The position numbers and the translations under genes are program-made. From contig JAUNAF010000005.1 of assembly GCA_030527715.1 (NCBI GenBank), forward strand, positions 1 through 48,044: DNA of 48,044 nt, given 5' to 3'. This DNA comes from Eubacteriales bacterium. Lineage in GTDB: Bacteria > Bacillota > Clostridia > Lachnospirales > Lachnospiraceae. The notes below the pieces were generated by a model that saw only the letters and a list, made by a program, of their open reading frames with translations, was not told the DNA's origin and made no database searches. This document shows positions 13,212-21,606 of this stretch, piece by piece; the stretch's first letter is position 1, and every line of letters begins with the position of its first letter.

Positions 13212-14335
13212 GCAGAATGAAGGAGCTTCCGACTCCCTGCTATGTGATCGATGAGAAAAAGCTGGAGCAGAACTGTCAGATCCTTCACGGTGTGATGGAG
13301 CGCACAGGTGCGAAGATCCTGCTGGCACAGAAGGCATTCTCCGCCTTCTGCTGCTATCCGCTGATCGGAAAGTATCTTTCCGGTACCACGGCGAGCGGAC
13401 TGTACGAGGCAAGACTTGGAAAAGAGGAGATGGGAAAGGAAAACCATATCTTTTCTCCGGCATACCGCGACAGTGAATTCGATGAGATCGCAGAGAGCTG
13501 TGATCATATTATTTTCAATTCCCTTTCTCAGTGGAAGCGTTTTCGTGACCGCTGCGGGAAGGTATCGGTCGGACTGCGCGTGAATCCCGAGTGTTCGACC
13601 CAGGAGGGCCATGCGATCTACGATCCCTGTGCCCCGGGAAGCCGTCTCGGTGTGACCGTGGATCTTCTGGAAGGAGAAGATCTGGAAGGACTGGACGGAC
13701 TTCATTTTCATACCCTCTGTGAGCAGGGGGCAGATGCACTGGAGACGACCCTGAAGGTCGTGGAGGAGAAATTCGGCGAACAGATGCATCGTATGAAATG
13801 GATCAATTTCGGCGGGGGACATCATATCACCCGCGAAGATTACGATATTGAGCTGCTGGAACGGCTGATCTGTCATGTCCGCGACACCTATCAGGTACAG
13901 GTGTATCTGGAACCGGGGGAGGCGGTCGCCTTAAATGCAGGATATCTTGTGACAGAGGTGCTGGATTTTACGGAAAATCACGGGATCACGACTGCGATCA
14001 TGGATGCGTCTGCAGCCTGTCATATGCCGGACGTGCTTGAGATGCCCTACCGTCCGCCGCTTCGCGGTGCGGGAATGCCCCAGGAGAAGGCATATACCTA
14101 CCGGCTTTCCAGCAGTACCTGTCTCGCAGGGGATGTGACCGGAGATTTCAGCTTTGACCATCCGCTGCAGATCGGAGAGCGTCTGATATTTGAAGACATG
14201 GCGATCTATTCCATGGTAAAAAACAATACCTTCAACGGAATCGGTCTGCCCTCCATCTACCGCATGGATGCTGATGGAGACTGCCGTCTGGTGAAGACAT
14301 TCGACTATTCAGATTTTAAAGAACGACTGTCATAA
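13208..14335 (+). CDS. nspC: Carboxy(nor)spermidine decarboxylase
   Basis: Fold-III PLP decarboxylase, 375 residues, removing CO2 from carboxyspermidine to give spermidine. The PLP lysine is in LAQKAFSAF near residue 40, the phosphate-binding glycines are in INFGGGHHITREDY, and EPGEAVALNAGYLV and the cysteine loop STCLAGDVTGDF are conserved. Length agrees with NspC/CASDC rather than the longer alanine-racemase-fold arginine decarboxylases. It overlaps the dehydrogenase by four bases. A second in-frame ATG lies three codons in. The Cys in the loop supplies the partner subunit's active site in this family. Confidence 0.92.
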   Translation: MSRMKELPTPCYVIDEKKLEQNCQILHGVMERTGAKILLAQKAFSAFCCYPLIGKYLSGTTASGLYEARLGKEEMGKENHIFSPAYRDSEFDEIAESCDHIIFNSLSQWKRFRDRCGKVSVGLRVNPECSTQEGHAIYDPCAPGSRLGVTVDLLEGEDLEGLDGLHFHTLCEQGADALETTLKVVEEKFGEQMHRMKWINFGGGHHITREDYDIELLERLICHVRDTYQVQVYLEPGEAVALNAGYLVTEVLDFTENHGITTAIMDASAACHMPDVLEMPYRPPLRGAGMPQEKAYTYRLSSSTCLAGDVTGDFSFDHPLQIGERLIFEDMAIYSMVKNNTFNGIGLPSIYRMDADGDCRLVKTFDYSDFKERLS

Positions 14336-14361
14336 GAAAATAAGCTGCACAGGAGAAAATC

Positions 14362-15459
14362 ATGAATGTAACAGCTGATTCGCGGCGCCGTATGCCCGCT
14401 GAATTTGAAGAACACTGCGCAACGATTATGATCTGGCCGGTGCGTCCGGGCAGCTGGCCGCATGGCGGAAAGGCCGCAAAGGAGGCGTTCTGTCATGTCA
14501 TGGAAGCCGTTTCTGAGAGCGAGGAGGTCATCCTGCTCGCAGATCATGCACATGCAGAGGAGGCTGCCGCCATGGCACCAGCCAGAACGCAGGTGCTTGA
14601 GATCGAAACAGATGACGCCTGGGCGAGAGATGTCGGACCGACGTTTGTCCGACAGGGCGAAAACATCGTCGGTATCGACTGGTGTTTCAATGCCTGGGGC
14701 GGAGAGGTCGACGGTCTGTACGCACACTGGGAGAAGGATGATCTCGCTGCCTCTGCGCTCTGCAGAGAGCTTGGATATGAAGTGATGGATGCGCATCCGT
14801 TTATTCTGGAGGGAGGATCGATCCACAGTGACGGTGAGGGAACGATCCTGACGACCGAGAGCTGCCTGCTGAGTGCAGGAAGAAATGCACAGCTGACAAA
14901 AGAAGAGATCGAGGAGAAACTCTGTGCTTATCTTGGAGCAGAGAAGGTTCTCTGGCTTCCACGCGGCATTTTTCAGGATGAGACCAATGAGCACGTGGAC
15001 AATATCTGCGCCTTTACCGCACCGGGAGAGGTGGTGCTTGCCTGGACGGATGATCCTGAGGATCCGCAGTATGCACTGAGTCACGAGTGCCTCGCATATC
15101 TGGAACAGGCGACGGATGCAGCCGGACGAAAACTGACGGTACATAAGCTGCCGATCCCTTCGGTTCCGATCGTAGTCCGTGAGGAGGATCTCACAGGCTA
15201 TGTATTTGAAGAGGGAGAGGACCGGCGAGAGGCAGGAGAGCGTCTGGCGGCCAGCTATGTAAATTTCTATATCACCAACGGAGGAGTGCTGGTTCCTCAG
15301 TTTGGCGATAAAAATGATGAAAAAGCACTGCAGATCCTGGGAGAATGCTTCCCGGGACGCAGGATCATTCCGATCGCTGCAAGAGATATTCTTCTGGGCG
15401 GCGGAAATATTCACTGTATTACACAGCAGATTCCAGGGTCTGCCCGGAGGATGGTATGA
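14362..15459 (+). CDS. aguA: Agmatine deiminase
   Basis: Guanidino-modifying enzyme of the porphyromonas-type peptidylarginine deiminase fold, 365 residues. It hydrolyses agmatine to N-carbamoylputrescine and ammonia. The nucleophile is Cys352 in [11 protein letters not shown] near the C-terminus, and the catalytic histidine is in [16 protein letters not shown] and [10 protein letters not shown] line the active site. AGGAGA lies five bases before the ATG. It follows nspC by 26 bases and overlaps aguB by four, so the two arginine-derived steps are coupled. Full length, no defects. Confidence 0.96.
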   Translation: MNVTADSRRRMPAEFEEHCATIMIWPVRPGSWPHGGKAAKEAFCHVMEAVSESEEVILLADHAHAEEAAAMAPARTQVLEIETDDAWARDVGPTFVRQGENIVGIDWCFNAWGGEVDGLYAHWEKDDLAASALCRELGYEVMDAHPFILEGGSIHSDGEGTILTTESCLLSAGRNAQLTKEEIEEKLCAYLGAEKVLWLPRGIFQDETNEHVDNICAFTAPGEVVLAWTDDPEDPQYALSHECLAYLEQATDAAGRKLTVHKLPIPSVPIVVREEDLTGYVFEEGEDRREAGERLAASYVNFYITNGGVLVPQFGDKNDEKALQILGECFPGRRIIPIAARDILLGGGNIHCITQQIPGSARRMV

Positions 15460-16343
15460 AGAAGACGAGAAATGTAACCGTTGCAGCAGTGCAGATGCAG
15501 TGCTCACAGCGGCCGGAGGAAAATATTGCAAAGGCGGTTCGCCTGGTGCGTGAGGCAAAGGAGAAGGGGGCGGAGGTGATCCTGCTGCCGGAGCTCTTTG
15601 AGCGTCCTTATTTCTGTCAGGAGCGCCGCTATGAATACTATGCCTATGCAAAGCCGGTGATGGAAAATGAGGCGGTTCGTACCTTCCTTCCGCTGTCAGA
15701 GGAGCTGCAGATCGCACTTCCGGTCAGCTTTTACGAGCGGGACGGAAATGTGCTGTACAACAGCATCGCAATGCTGGACTGCGGAAAACTGCTCGGGGTA
15801 TATCGCAAGACCCATATTCCGGATGATCACTATTATCAGGAGAAATTTTATTTTACGCCGGGAGATTCCGGATTTCAGGTGTGGGATACCAGTTTCGGCA
15901 AGATCGGAGTCGGTATCTGCTGGGATCAGTGGTTCCCGGAGACTGCCAGATGCATGGCGATAAAAGGAGCAGAACTGCTTCTGTATCCGACGGCGATCGG
16001 ATCAGAGCCGATCCTGGAGTGCGATTCAATGGGACACTGGCGCAGAGTCATGCAGGGACATGCTGCGGCCAATGTGATACCGGTGATCGCGGCAAACCGT
16101 TTTGGCGTGGAGACGGTAGAACCCTGCGAGGCGAACGGAAACCAGTCCTCCTCACTGAATTTCTACGGATCCAGCTTTATCACGGATGCGACCGGCGATC
16201 TGCTGCAGAGTGCAGAGCGAGAGGGAGAGACCATTCTCATTCAGACCTTTGATCTGGAGGAGCTGTTTACCGAGCGTCTTTCCTGGGGACTCTTCCGCGA
16301 CCGCAGACCGGAATGCTATACAGTGATCTCCAATAAGGAGTGA
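15456..16343 (+). CDS. aguB: N-carbamoylputrescine amidase
   Basis: Nitrilase-superfamily amidase, 295 residues, releasing putrescine, CO2 and ammonia from N-carbamoylputrescine. The Glu-Lys-Cys triad is visible: Glu in [11 protein letters not shown], Lys in YRKTHIPDD and Cys155 in [10 protein letters not shown]. The true start is ATG 15456, overlapping the aguA stop as ATGA; an in-frame ATG at 15345 would put 37 unlike residues ahead of the conserved [15 protein letters not shown]. Last gene of the polyamine operon. The putrescine it makes is the amine acceptor for the dehydrogenase encoded upstream. Confidence 0.95.
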   Translation: MKKTRNVTVAAVQMQCSQRPEENIAKAVRLVREAKEKGAEVILLPELFERPYFCQERRYEYYAYAKPVMENEAVRTFLPLSEELQIALPVSFYERDGNVLYNSIAMLDCGKLLGVYRKTHIPDDHYYQEKFYFTPGDSGFQVWDTSFGKIGVGICWDQWFPETARCMAIKGAELLLYPTAIGSEPILECDSMGHWRRVMQGHAAANVIPVIAANRFGVETVEPCEANGNQSSSLNFYGSSFITDATGDLLQSAEREGETILIQTFDLEELFTERLSWGLFRDRRPECYTVISNKE

Positions 16344-16367
16344 TCAGAAGTAATTTCTGAGTTGCAC

Positions 16368-16396
16368 TCGACCAACAGGGCTTCCTGTGGTAGAAT
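16368..16396 (+). promoter_or_regulatory. Promoter for the GTPase-RNase fusion gene
   Basis: TCGACC (16368-16373), 17 bases, TAGAAT (16391-16396) with a TGG extended -10. Transcription would start near 16403, leaving a leader of about 67 bases that carries a hairpin. Confidence 0.6.
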
Positions 16397-16409
16397 AAAA
16401 AAAGTTTAT

Positions 16410-16437
16410 CTCAGTCAGAGAGGAATGTCTGACTGAG
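16410..16437 (+). promoter_or_regulatory. Leader hairpin before the GTPase-RNase fusion gene
   Basis: CTCAGTCAGA (16410-16419) pairs perfectly with TCTGACTGAG (16428-16437) around an 8-base loop. No T-run follows, so it is not a simple terminator. The purine-rich GAGAGGA at the loop precedes a tiny frame, ATG-TCT-GAC-TGA (16425-16436), in the right arm. The ribosome site of the main gene (AGGAGG) lies 20 bases beyond. Confidence 0.55.
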
Positions 16438-16469
16438 CGCGACTGGATTCTACTACAGGAGGCTTTTTT

Positions 16470-19163
16470 ATGCGTGATCAGAAAAATCAAACTGCGGGCA
16501 GACGGTATTGTGTGGGTCTGCTTGCCCATGTGGATGCCGGCAAGACCACACTTGCGGAGAGTCTGCTGTATCTGAGCAGTTCTATCAGCCGTGTCGGAAG
16601 AGTGGATCATGGAGATGCTTTTCTGGACACTCATGAGATGGAACGCAGCCGCGGGATCACGATTTTTTCCAAACAGGCAGAGTTTTGTTACAGGGATCTG
16701 CAGGTATCTCTGCTGGATACTCCGGGACATGTGGATTTCTCCGCGGAGATGGAGAGAACACTTGGCGTGCTCGATGCGGCGATTCTGGTGATCAGCGCGG
16801 CAGACGGTGTGAGAGGACAGGATCTGACACTCTGGAAACTGCTCGCGCAGTATCAGATCCCGACGTTTCTGTTTATCAATAAGATGGATCAGGAGGGCAG
16901 TGATGCAGAGCGCCTGCTCGAGGAGATCCACCAGAAACTGTCAGACAATTGTGTGAATTTTACAGAGACAGACACGGACACTCTTTTTGACAGTCTCGCG
17001 ATGTGCAGTGAGCGCCTGATGGAGGAACAGCTCGAAGAGGGCAGTATTCGCGCGGAGAGTATCTGCAGCGCAGTGGAGCGCAGAGAGGTATTTCCGTGCT
17101 GCTTCGGTTCTGCACTGAAGCTGCAGGGCGTAGAACGGCTGCTGGAAGTGCTGGATGACTGTCTGGCACCGAAGACCTATCCGGAGGAGTTCTCAGCCCG
17201 CGTCTATAAGATCAGCAGAAGTGAGAAAGGGGAGCGCCTGACACATCTGAAGGTGACCGGAGGCAGTCTGAAGGTAAAGCAGGCGATCAAAACAGCACAG
17301 GACGAAGAACCGGAGAAGGCAGATCAGATCCGTGTCTACTCCGGCACCGGCTATCAGATGGTGCAGGAGGCAAAGGCAGGAGAGATCTGTACCGTGACAG
17401 GCTGGCAGCACAGTTATGCCGGACAGGGGCTTGGTGCTGCGAAGGATGCAAAGACACCGGTGCTCTCACCGGTACTGACATACAGAATCACACTGCCGGA
17501 GGGCGTGGATGTCCACCCGGCCTATCAGAAATTTACGCAGCTTGCGGAGGAGGATCCGATGCTGCACCTTCTCTGGGAGGAGGAGACACAGGAGATCCGC
17601 GTGCAGGTCATGGGTGATATCCAGATCGAGATCCTGCAGGGACTGATCAGAGAACGGTTTGGCTGGGAGGTTACCTTCGACAGCGGAAATATCGTCTATC
17701 TGGAGACGATCGCTGCACCTGTGGAGGGAGTCGGACACTTTGAACCGCTCCGGCACTATGCAGAGGTCCATCTTCTGATGGAACCGCTGGAGAGAGGGGC
17801 AGGCCTGGTATTTGATACGGACTGCAGCGAAGATCAGCTCGACAAGAACTGGCAGAGACTGATCCTGACACATCTAGTGGAACGGGCACACCGCGGAGTG
17901 CTGACCGGAGCGGAGATCACTGATATGAAGATCACACTGAAATCCGGCCGGGCACACCAGAAACATACGGAGGGCGGAGATTTCCGTCAGGCGACCTATC
18001 GTGCCGTCAGACAGGGACTGCGCAGTGCGGAAAGTCTGCTTTTGGAGCCGTGGTTTGCCTTTCGCATGGAACTGCCGGCGGAGTGTGTCGGCCGGGCAAT
18101 GTCGGATGTGACAAGGATGCACGGTGTCTGCGATCCGCTGATCACGGAGGGAGAGACCTCAGTGCTGATCGGAAAAGCTCCGGTTTCGGAAATGCGCGAC
18201 TATCATCGTGAGGTGATCTCCTACACCAGAGGAAGAGGACACTTATACTGCAGTCTGCACGGCTATGAGGTCTGTCACAATGCAGAGCAGGTGATCGAGG
18301 CAAAGGGATATGATCCGGAGGCAGATCCGGAGCATGCTTCCGCCTCGGTATTCTGTGCGCACGGTGCAGGATATCTGGTACCGTGGGACGAGGTGCCGAA
18401 GCATATGCATCTGGAGAGCTGTCTGCAGAAGAAAAAAGAGCCGCAGCAGACTGTGCGGGAGATACACTATGCACCGGGCAATATTTCCGGAGATTCCTGG
18501 GCAGGAGACAAGGAGCTGGAGGAGATCTTCACGAGAACCTACGGAAGCGGCAAAGAAGGAAGAAGCGGCTGGGGACGCAGCCGGTTTGCAGGAAGCTACG
18601 AGAGACGCAGTGAGAGCGGTGCACCTCGCAGAGTATCCGCGCAGGAGCCGGTGAAGGAATATCTGCTCGTGGACGGCTACAATATCATCTTTGCCTGGGA
18701 GGAGCTTGCCGAACTGGCGAAGACAAATATGGAGGGTGCGCGAGGCCTTCTGATGGATCTGCTCTGCAATTATCAGGGATACTGCAAGATGACGCTGATC
18801 TGTGTCTTTGATGCCTACAAGGTCGAGGGCGGTGCCGAGCACAGCCTGCAGTACCACAATATTTACGTTGTCTATACGAAAGAGGCAGAGACTGCGGACC
18901 AGTATATTGAAAAAACAGTGCATGAGATCGGGAAAAAATATCATGTGACCGTGGCGACCTCAGATCTTCAGGAGCAGAGGATCATCTGGGGAGAAGGGGC
19001 AGCGCGCATGTCGGCGAGAGAGCTGAAGGAAGAACTTGGCCGGGTGCAGCACGAGATCAGAGAGCAGTATCTCGGTCAGACGGGCGAAAAGAAAAACAGA
19101 CTGTTCGAAAATGTTCCGCAGGAACTCGCAGACTATCTGGAAAATATCCGCCTTGGCAGGTAA
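16470..19163 (+). CDS. TetM-like translational GTPase fused to Rae1/YacP NYN endoribonuclease domain
   Basis: An 897-residue two-part protein. Residues 10 to about 645 are an EF-G/TetM-type GTPase: P-loop AHVDAGKTT with Lys25, LLDTPGHVDF and NKMD, then domains II to V. The domain IV tip reads HQKHTEGGDF (496-505) where tetracycline protection proteins have an SPVST loop, so drug protection is unlikely. A basic glycine/arginine-rich linker (about 670-725) leads to a NYN domain that matches Bacillus Rae1 closely: LLVDGYNIIFAW, VFDAYKVEG, KEAETADQYIEK and ATSDLQEQ. Acidic residues Asp735, Asp810 and Asp832 form the likely metal site. Rae1 cuts mRNA in the ribosomal A site. The fusion would bring such an RNase to the factor-binding site of the ribosome; that function is inference. 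Own promoter and hairpin leader. Confidence 0.9.
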   Translation: MRDQKNQTAGRRYCVGLLAHVDAGKTTLAESLLYLSSSISRVGRVDHGDAFLDTHEMERSRGITIFSKQAEFCYRDLQVSLLDTPGHVDFSAEMERTLGVLDAAILVISAADGVRGQDLTLWKLLAQYQIPTFLFINKMDQEGSDAERLLEEIHQKLSDNCVNFTETDTDTLFDSLAMCSERLMEEQLEEGSIRAESICSAVERREVFPCCFGSALKLQGVERLLEVLDDCLAPKTYPEEFSARVYKISRSEKGERLTHLKVTGGSLKVKQAIKTAQDEEPEKADQIRVYSGTGYQMVQEAKAGEICTVTGWQHSYAGQGLGAAKDAKTPVLSPVLTYRITLPEGVDVHPAYQKFTQLAEEDPMLHLLWEEETQEIRVQVMGDIQIEILQGLIRERFGWEVTFDSGNIVYLETIAAPVEGVGHFEPLRHYAEVHLLMEPLERGAGLVFDTDCSEDQLDKNWQRLILTHLVERAHRGVLTGAEITDMKITLKSGRAHQKHTEGGDFRQATYRAVRQGLRSAESLLLEPWFAFRMELPAECVGRAMSDVTRMHGVCDPLITEGETSVLIGKAPVSEMRDYHREVISYTRGRGHLYCSLHGYEVCHNAEQVIEAKGYDPEADPEHASASVFCAHGAGYLVPWDEVPKHMHLESCLQKKKEPQQTVREIHYAPGNISGDSWAGDKELEEIFTRTYGSGKEGRSGWGRSRFAGSYERRSESGAPRRVSAQEPVKEYLLVDGYNIIFAWEELAELAKTNMEGARGLLMDLLCNYQGYCKMTLICVFDAYKVEGGAEHSLQYHNIYVVYTKEAETADQYIEKTVHEIGKKYHVTVATSDLQEQRIIWGEGAARMSARELKEELGRVQHEIREQYLGQTGEKKNRLFENVPQELADYLENIRLGR

Positions 19164-19175
19164 ATTTTCTTTTTG

Positions 19176-19204
19176 TTGCGAATTCTTTCGAATCGGGTTA
19201 TACT
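19176..19204 (+). promoter_or_regulatory. Probable glgA promoter
   Basis: TTGCGA (19176-19181), 17 bases, TATACT (19199-19204). The leader of about 80 bases contains a GTGTG...CACAC pairing. A TTGACA at 19241 has no well-spaced -10. Confidence 0.6.
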
Positions 19205-19293
19205 TAATGTATCTAATTGTTGCGTGTGAGGAGTGCGTTGTTGACACACAGCAGGAAACGAAAAATAGAAAATAGGATTGCAGGAGGTTTTTC

Positions 19294-20733
19294 ATGAAGA
19301 AGATTCTGTTCGTGGCATCGGAAAGTGTTCCGTTTATCAAAACCGGAGGCCTTGCTGACGTAGTCGGCTCTCTTCCGAAATATCTGGATAAGGAAAAATA
19401 CGATGTAAGGGTCATCATTCCGAAATACCAGTGTATGAAAGAAGAGTATAAGGGTCAGCTGAATTATGTGACACATTTTTACATGGACCTTGGCTGGAGA
19501 ACACAGTATGTTGGTATTCTGGAGATGAAATATGAGGGCATCCAGTTCTATTTCATCGACAATGAATACTACTTTGCAGGATTCAAACCGTATGGCAACA
19601 TTTATGAGGATATCGAGAAGTTTGCGTTCTTCTCAAAGGCAGCGCTCTCAGCACTTCCGCTGATCGGCTTCCAGCCGGATATCGTGCACTGTCATGACTG
19701 GCAGACCGGTCTGATCCCGGTATTCCTCAAGGACAGCTTCCATAACAGTGAATTCTATGCAAACATGAAGTCCATCATGACGATCCACAACCTGAAGTTC
19801 CAGGGTGTGTGGGACATGAAGACGATCAAGAACATCACCGGTCTTTCCGATTATTATTTCACACCGGATAAGCTGGAGATGTACGGCGATGCAAACTATC
19901 TGAAAGGCGGTCTGGTATATGCCGATGCGATCACAACGGTAAGCCCGACCTACGCAGAGGAGATCAAGACTCCGTTTTACGGTGAGAATCTGAATGGTCT
20001 GATGAGCGCAAGAGCACATGACCTGCGCGGTATCGTCAACGGCCTGGATTACAATGAGTGGAATCCGGAGACAGATCCGAGGATCTACAAAAACTACAAC
20101 CTTAAAAATTTCCGCAAGGAAAAAGTGAAAAACAAGCTTGCACTGCAGAAGGATCTGGGACTTCCGCAGAAAGAGGATGTATTTACGATCGGTATCGTAT
20201 CCCGTCTGACAGATCAGAAGGGCTTTGATCTGATCGACTATATGATGGAAGAAATGTGCCAGCAGGATTGGCAGATCATCGTAGTCGGCACCGGTGAGGA
20301 GCGCTATGAGAATATGTTCCGTCATTTTGCATGGAAGTATCCGAACAAGGTATCGGCAAACATTTTCTATTCCGAGGATATGTCCCACAAGGTATATGCA
20401 GCCTGTGATGCATTCCTGATGCCGTCTCTGTTTGAGCCGTGCGGCTTGAGTCAGCTGATGAGTCTTCGCTACGGTACCCTGCCGATCGTCCGTGAGACCG
20501 GCGGTCTGAAGGATACGGTCATTCCTTACAATGAGTTTGAGAGTACCGGAACCGGCTTCAGCTTCACCAATTACAATGCACATGAGATGTACAACACCAT
20601 TCGCTATGCACACTCTGTCTATGTAGACAGACGCAGAGAGTGGAACAAGCTCATCGATCGCGCGATGGCAGCAGACTTCTCATGGAAGGCATCTGCAGAC
20701 AAGTATGCGGAGATGTATGACTGGATGTGCTGA
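19294..20733 (+). CDS. glgA: Glycogen synthase (ADP-glucose type)
   Basis: Family GT5 glycosyltransferase of 479 residues that extends alpha-1,4-glucan chains from ADP-glucose. The KTGGLADV motif (residues 16-23) binds the donor pyrophosphate. The catalytic region includes CHDWQTGLIP, and the C-terminal half has GIVSRLTDQKGFDL and PSLFEPCGLSQLMSLRYGTLPIVRETGGL. Length is standard. AGGAGG lies before the ATG. No other glg gene is adjacent, so its partners (glgC, glgD, glgB) must be elsewhere. It appears to be transcribed alone, with hairpins after its stop. Confidence 0.97.
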   Translation: MKKILFVASESVPFIKTGGLADVVGSLPKYLDKEKYDVRVIIPKYQCMKEEYKGQLNYVTHFYMDLGWRTQYVGILEMKYEGIQFYFIDNEYYFAGFKPYGNIYEDIEKFAFFSKAALSALPLIGFQPDIVHCHDWQTGLIPVFLKDSFHNSEFYANMKSIMTIHNLKFQGVWDMKTIKNITGLSDYYFTPDKLEMYGDANYLKGGLVYADAITTVSPTYAEEIKTPFYGENLNGLMSARAHDLRGIVNGLDYNEWNPETDPRIYKNYNLKNFRKEKVKNKLALQKDLGLPQKEDVFTIGIVSRLTDQKGFDLIDYMMEEMCQQDWQIIVVGTGEERYENMFRHFAWKYPNKVSANIFYSEDMSHKVYAACDAFLMPSLFEPCGLSQLMSLRYGTLPIVRETGGLKDTVIPYNEFESTGTGFSFTNYNAHEMYNTIRYAHSVYVDRRREWNKLIDRAMAADFSWKASADKYAEMYDWMC

Positions 20734-20797
20734 TCCTGATCCCGCGACAGGTGTCTGTCATGCAGATGAAAAAAGTGTCTTAAAAGCCTGGCGATGG

Positions 20798-20822
20798 CGG
20801 CACCTCTGATGAGGTGCCGTTT
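20798..20822 (+). terminator. Hairpin after glgA
   Basis: CGGCACCTC (20798-20806) and GAGGTGCCG (20811-20819) form a perfect 9-bp stem with a TGAT loop and only three T residues. A second small hairpin (GACAG-GTGT-CTGTC, 20746-20759) lies closer to glgA. Probably a modest terminator. Confidence 0.55.
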
Positions 20823-20849
20823 GCTATATGATGTGATAGGAGAGAATGT

Positions 20850-21599
20850 ATGAAAAAATTTCGCTATATGACAATGCTGCTGTTCTGTGCAATGCTTTTC
20901 TTTGGGATGAATGCAGAGGCAGGATTTCGCAGAATGCCGAACGGAAAATACCGTTACTATGTTTCAGAGCACAGATATATCAGCGGTGTGGAGGGTACGG
21001 ATCACCGTCAGTGGGCATTCCAGAAGATCCGCAGAACGGACGAGCAGGGAAATAAAAAAATCGTTACCTACTGTTTTGACTCGGACGGATATATGATGAC
21101 CGGCTGGCATCTGCTGACGACCGCAAAGGATCACGGGACCTATTACTGGTACTATTTTAACTGGAACGGCCAGATGTATGCCAACCGTACAAAAAACGGA
21201 CATTTTCTGCGAAAGAACGGAAAGATGCTGACAAACGGCTGGCATAACGGCACCTATTACGGAGAAGACGGCGCAGCAGTGTCCGGCTACAATAAAAAGA
21301 ATAAAGCCGGTTTCCGCAGAACGAAAAAGGGAATGAAGTATCTGAAGGCAAACGGAGAGTATGCAAAGAAGGAGTGGCTGTTTATCAAGCGAAAGGGCGG
21401 AGTCGGCCACTGGTACTACTTCTACAGCAGCGGAAATATGGCTAAGAAAGCCTGGGTCGGCAGCTATTATGTAGATAAGCGCGGCTGGCTGAAGATCTCT
21501 AAAAAACGTGCCTTTACAAGCAAGGATACGGAGCAGGATTCTGATACAGACAATCTTCTGAAGGATGATCCGGATGATCTGGATATGGAGGACGAATAG
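20850..21599 (+). CDS. Secreted protein with cell-wall/choline-binding-like repeats
   Basis: A 249-residue exported protein. Residues 1-24 are a signal peptide (MKKFRYM, a hydrophobic core, then NAEA as the likely cleavage site). The body is built of aromatic and glycine-rich repeats of the type GWH...YYFNWNGQMY, NGWHNGTYYGEDGAAVSGY and HWYYFYSSGNMAKKAWVG, resembling choline- or glucan-binding repeats of wall-attached proteins. The last 30 residues are strongly acidic (DDPDDLDMEDE). No enzymatic domain is seen. It may be a small wall-binding protein. The radical SAM gene starts eight bases after its stop, so the two are probably co-expressed. Confidence 0.8.
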   Translation: MKKFRYMTMLLFCAMLFFGMNAEAGFRRMPNGKYRYYVSEHRYISGVEGTDHRQWAFQKIRRTDEQGNKKIVTYCFDSDGYMMTGWHLLTTAKDHGTYYWYYFNWNGQMYANRTKNGHFLRKNGKMLTNGWHNGTYYGEDGAAVSGYNKKNKAGFRRTKKGMKYLKANGEYAKKEWLFIKRKGGVGHWYYFYSSGNMAKKAWVGSYYVDKRGWLKISKKRAFTSKDTEQDSDTDNLLKDDPDDLDMEDE

Positions 21600-21606
21600 G
21601 CAGAAG

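Noticed and set aside
14305..15717. A 470-codon minus-strand frame opposite aguA and aguB
   Set aside because: Antisense shadow of two well-supported enzymes, with low-complexity Pro/Ser/Arg composition and no domain.
16470..18400. Tetracycline resistance gene (tetM/tetO/tetW)
   Set aside because: The domain IV loop differs, a nuclease domain is fused on, and no mobile element or resistance-type context is present. It fits a core paralogue better.
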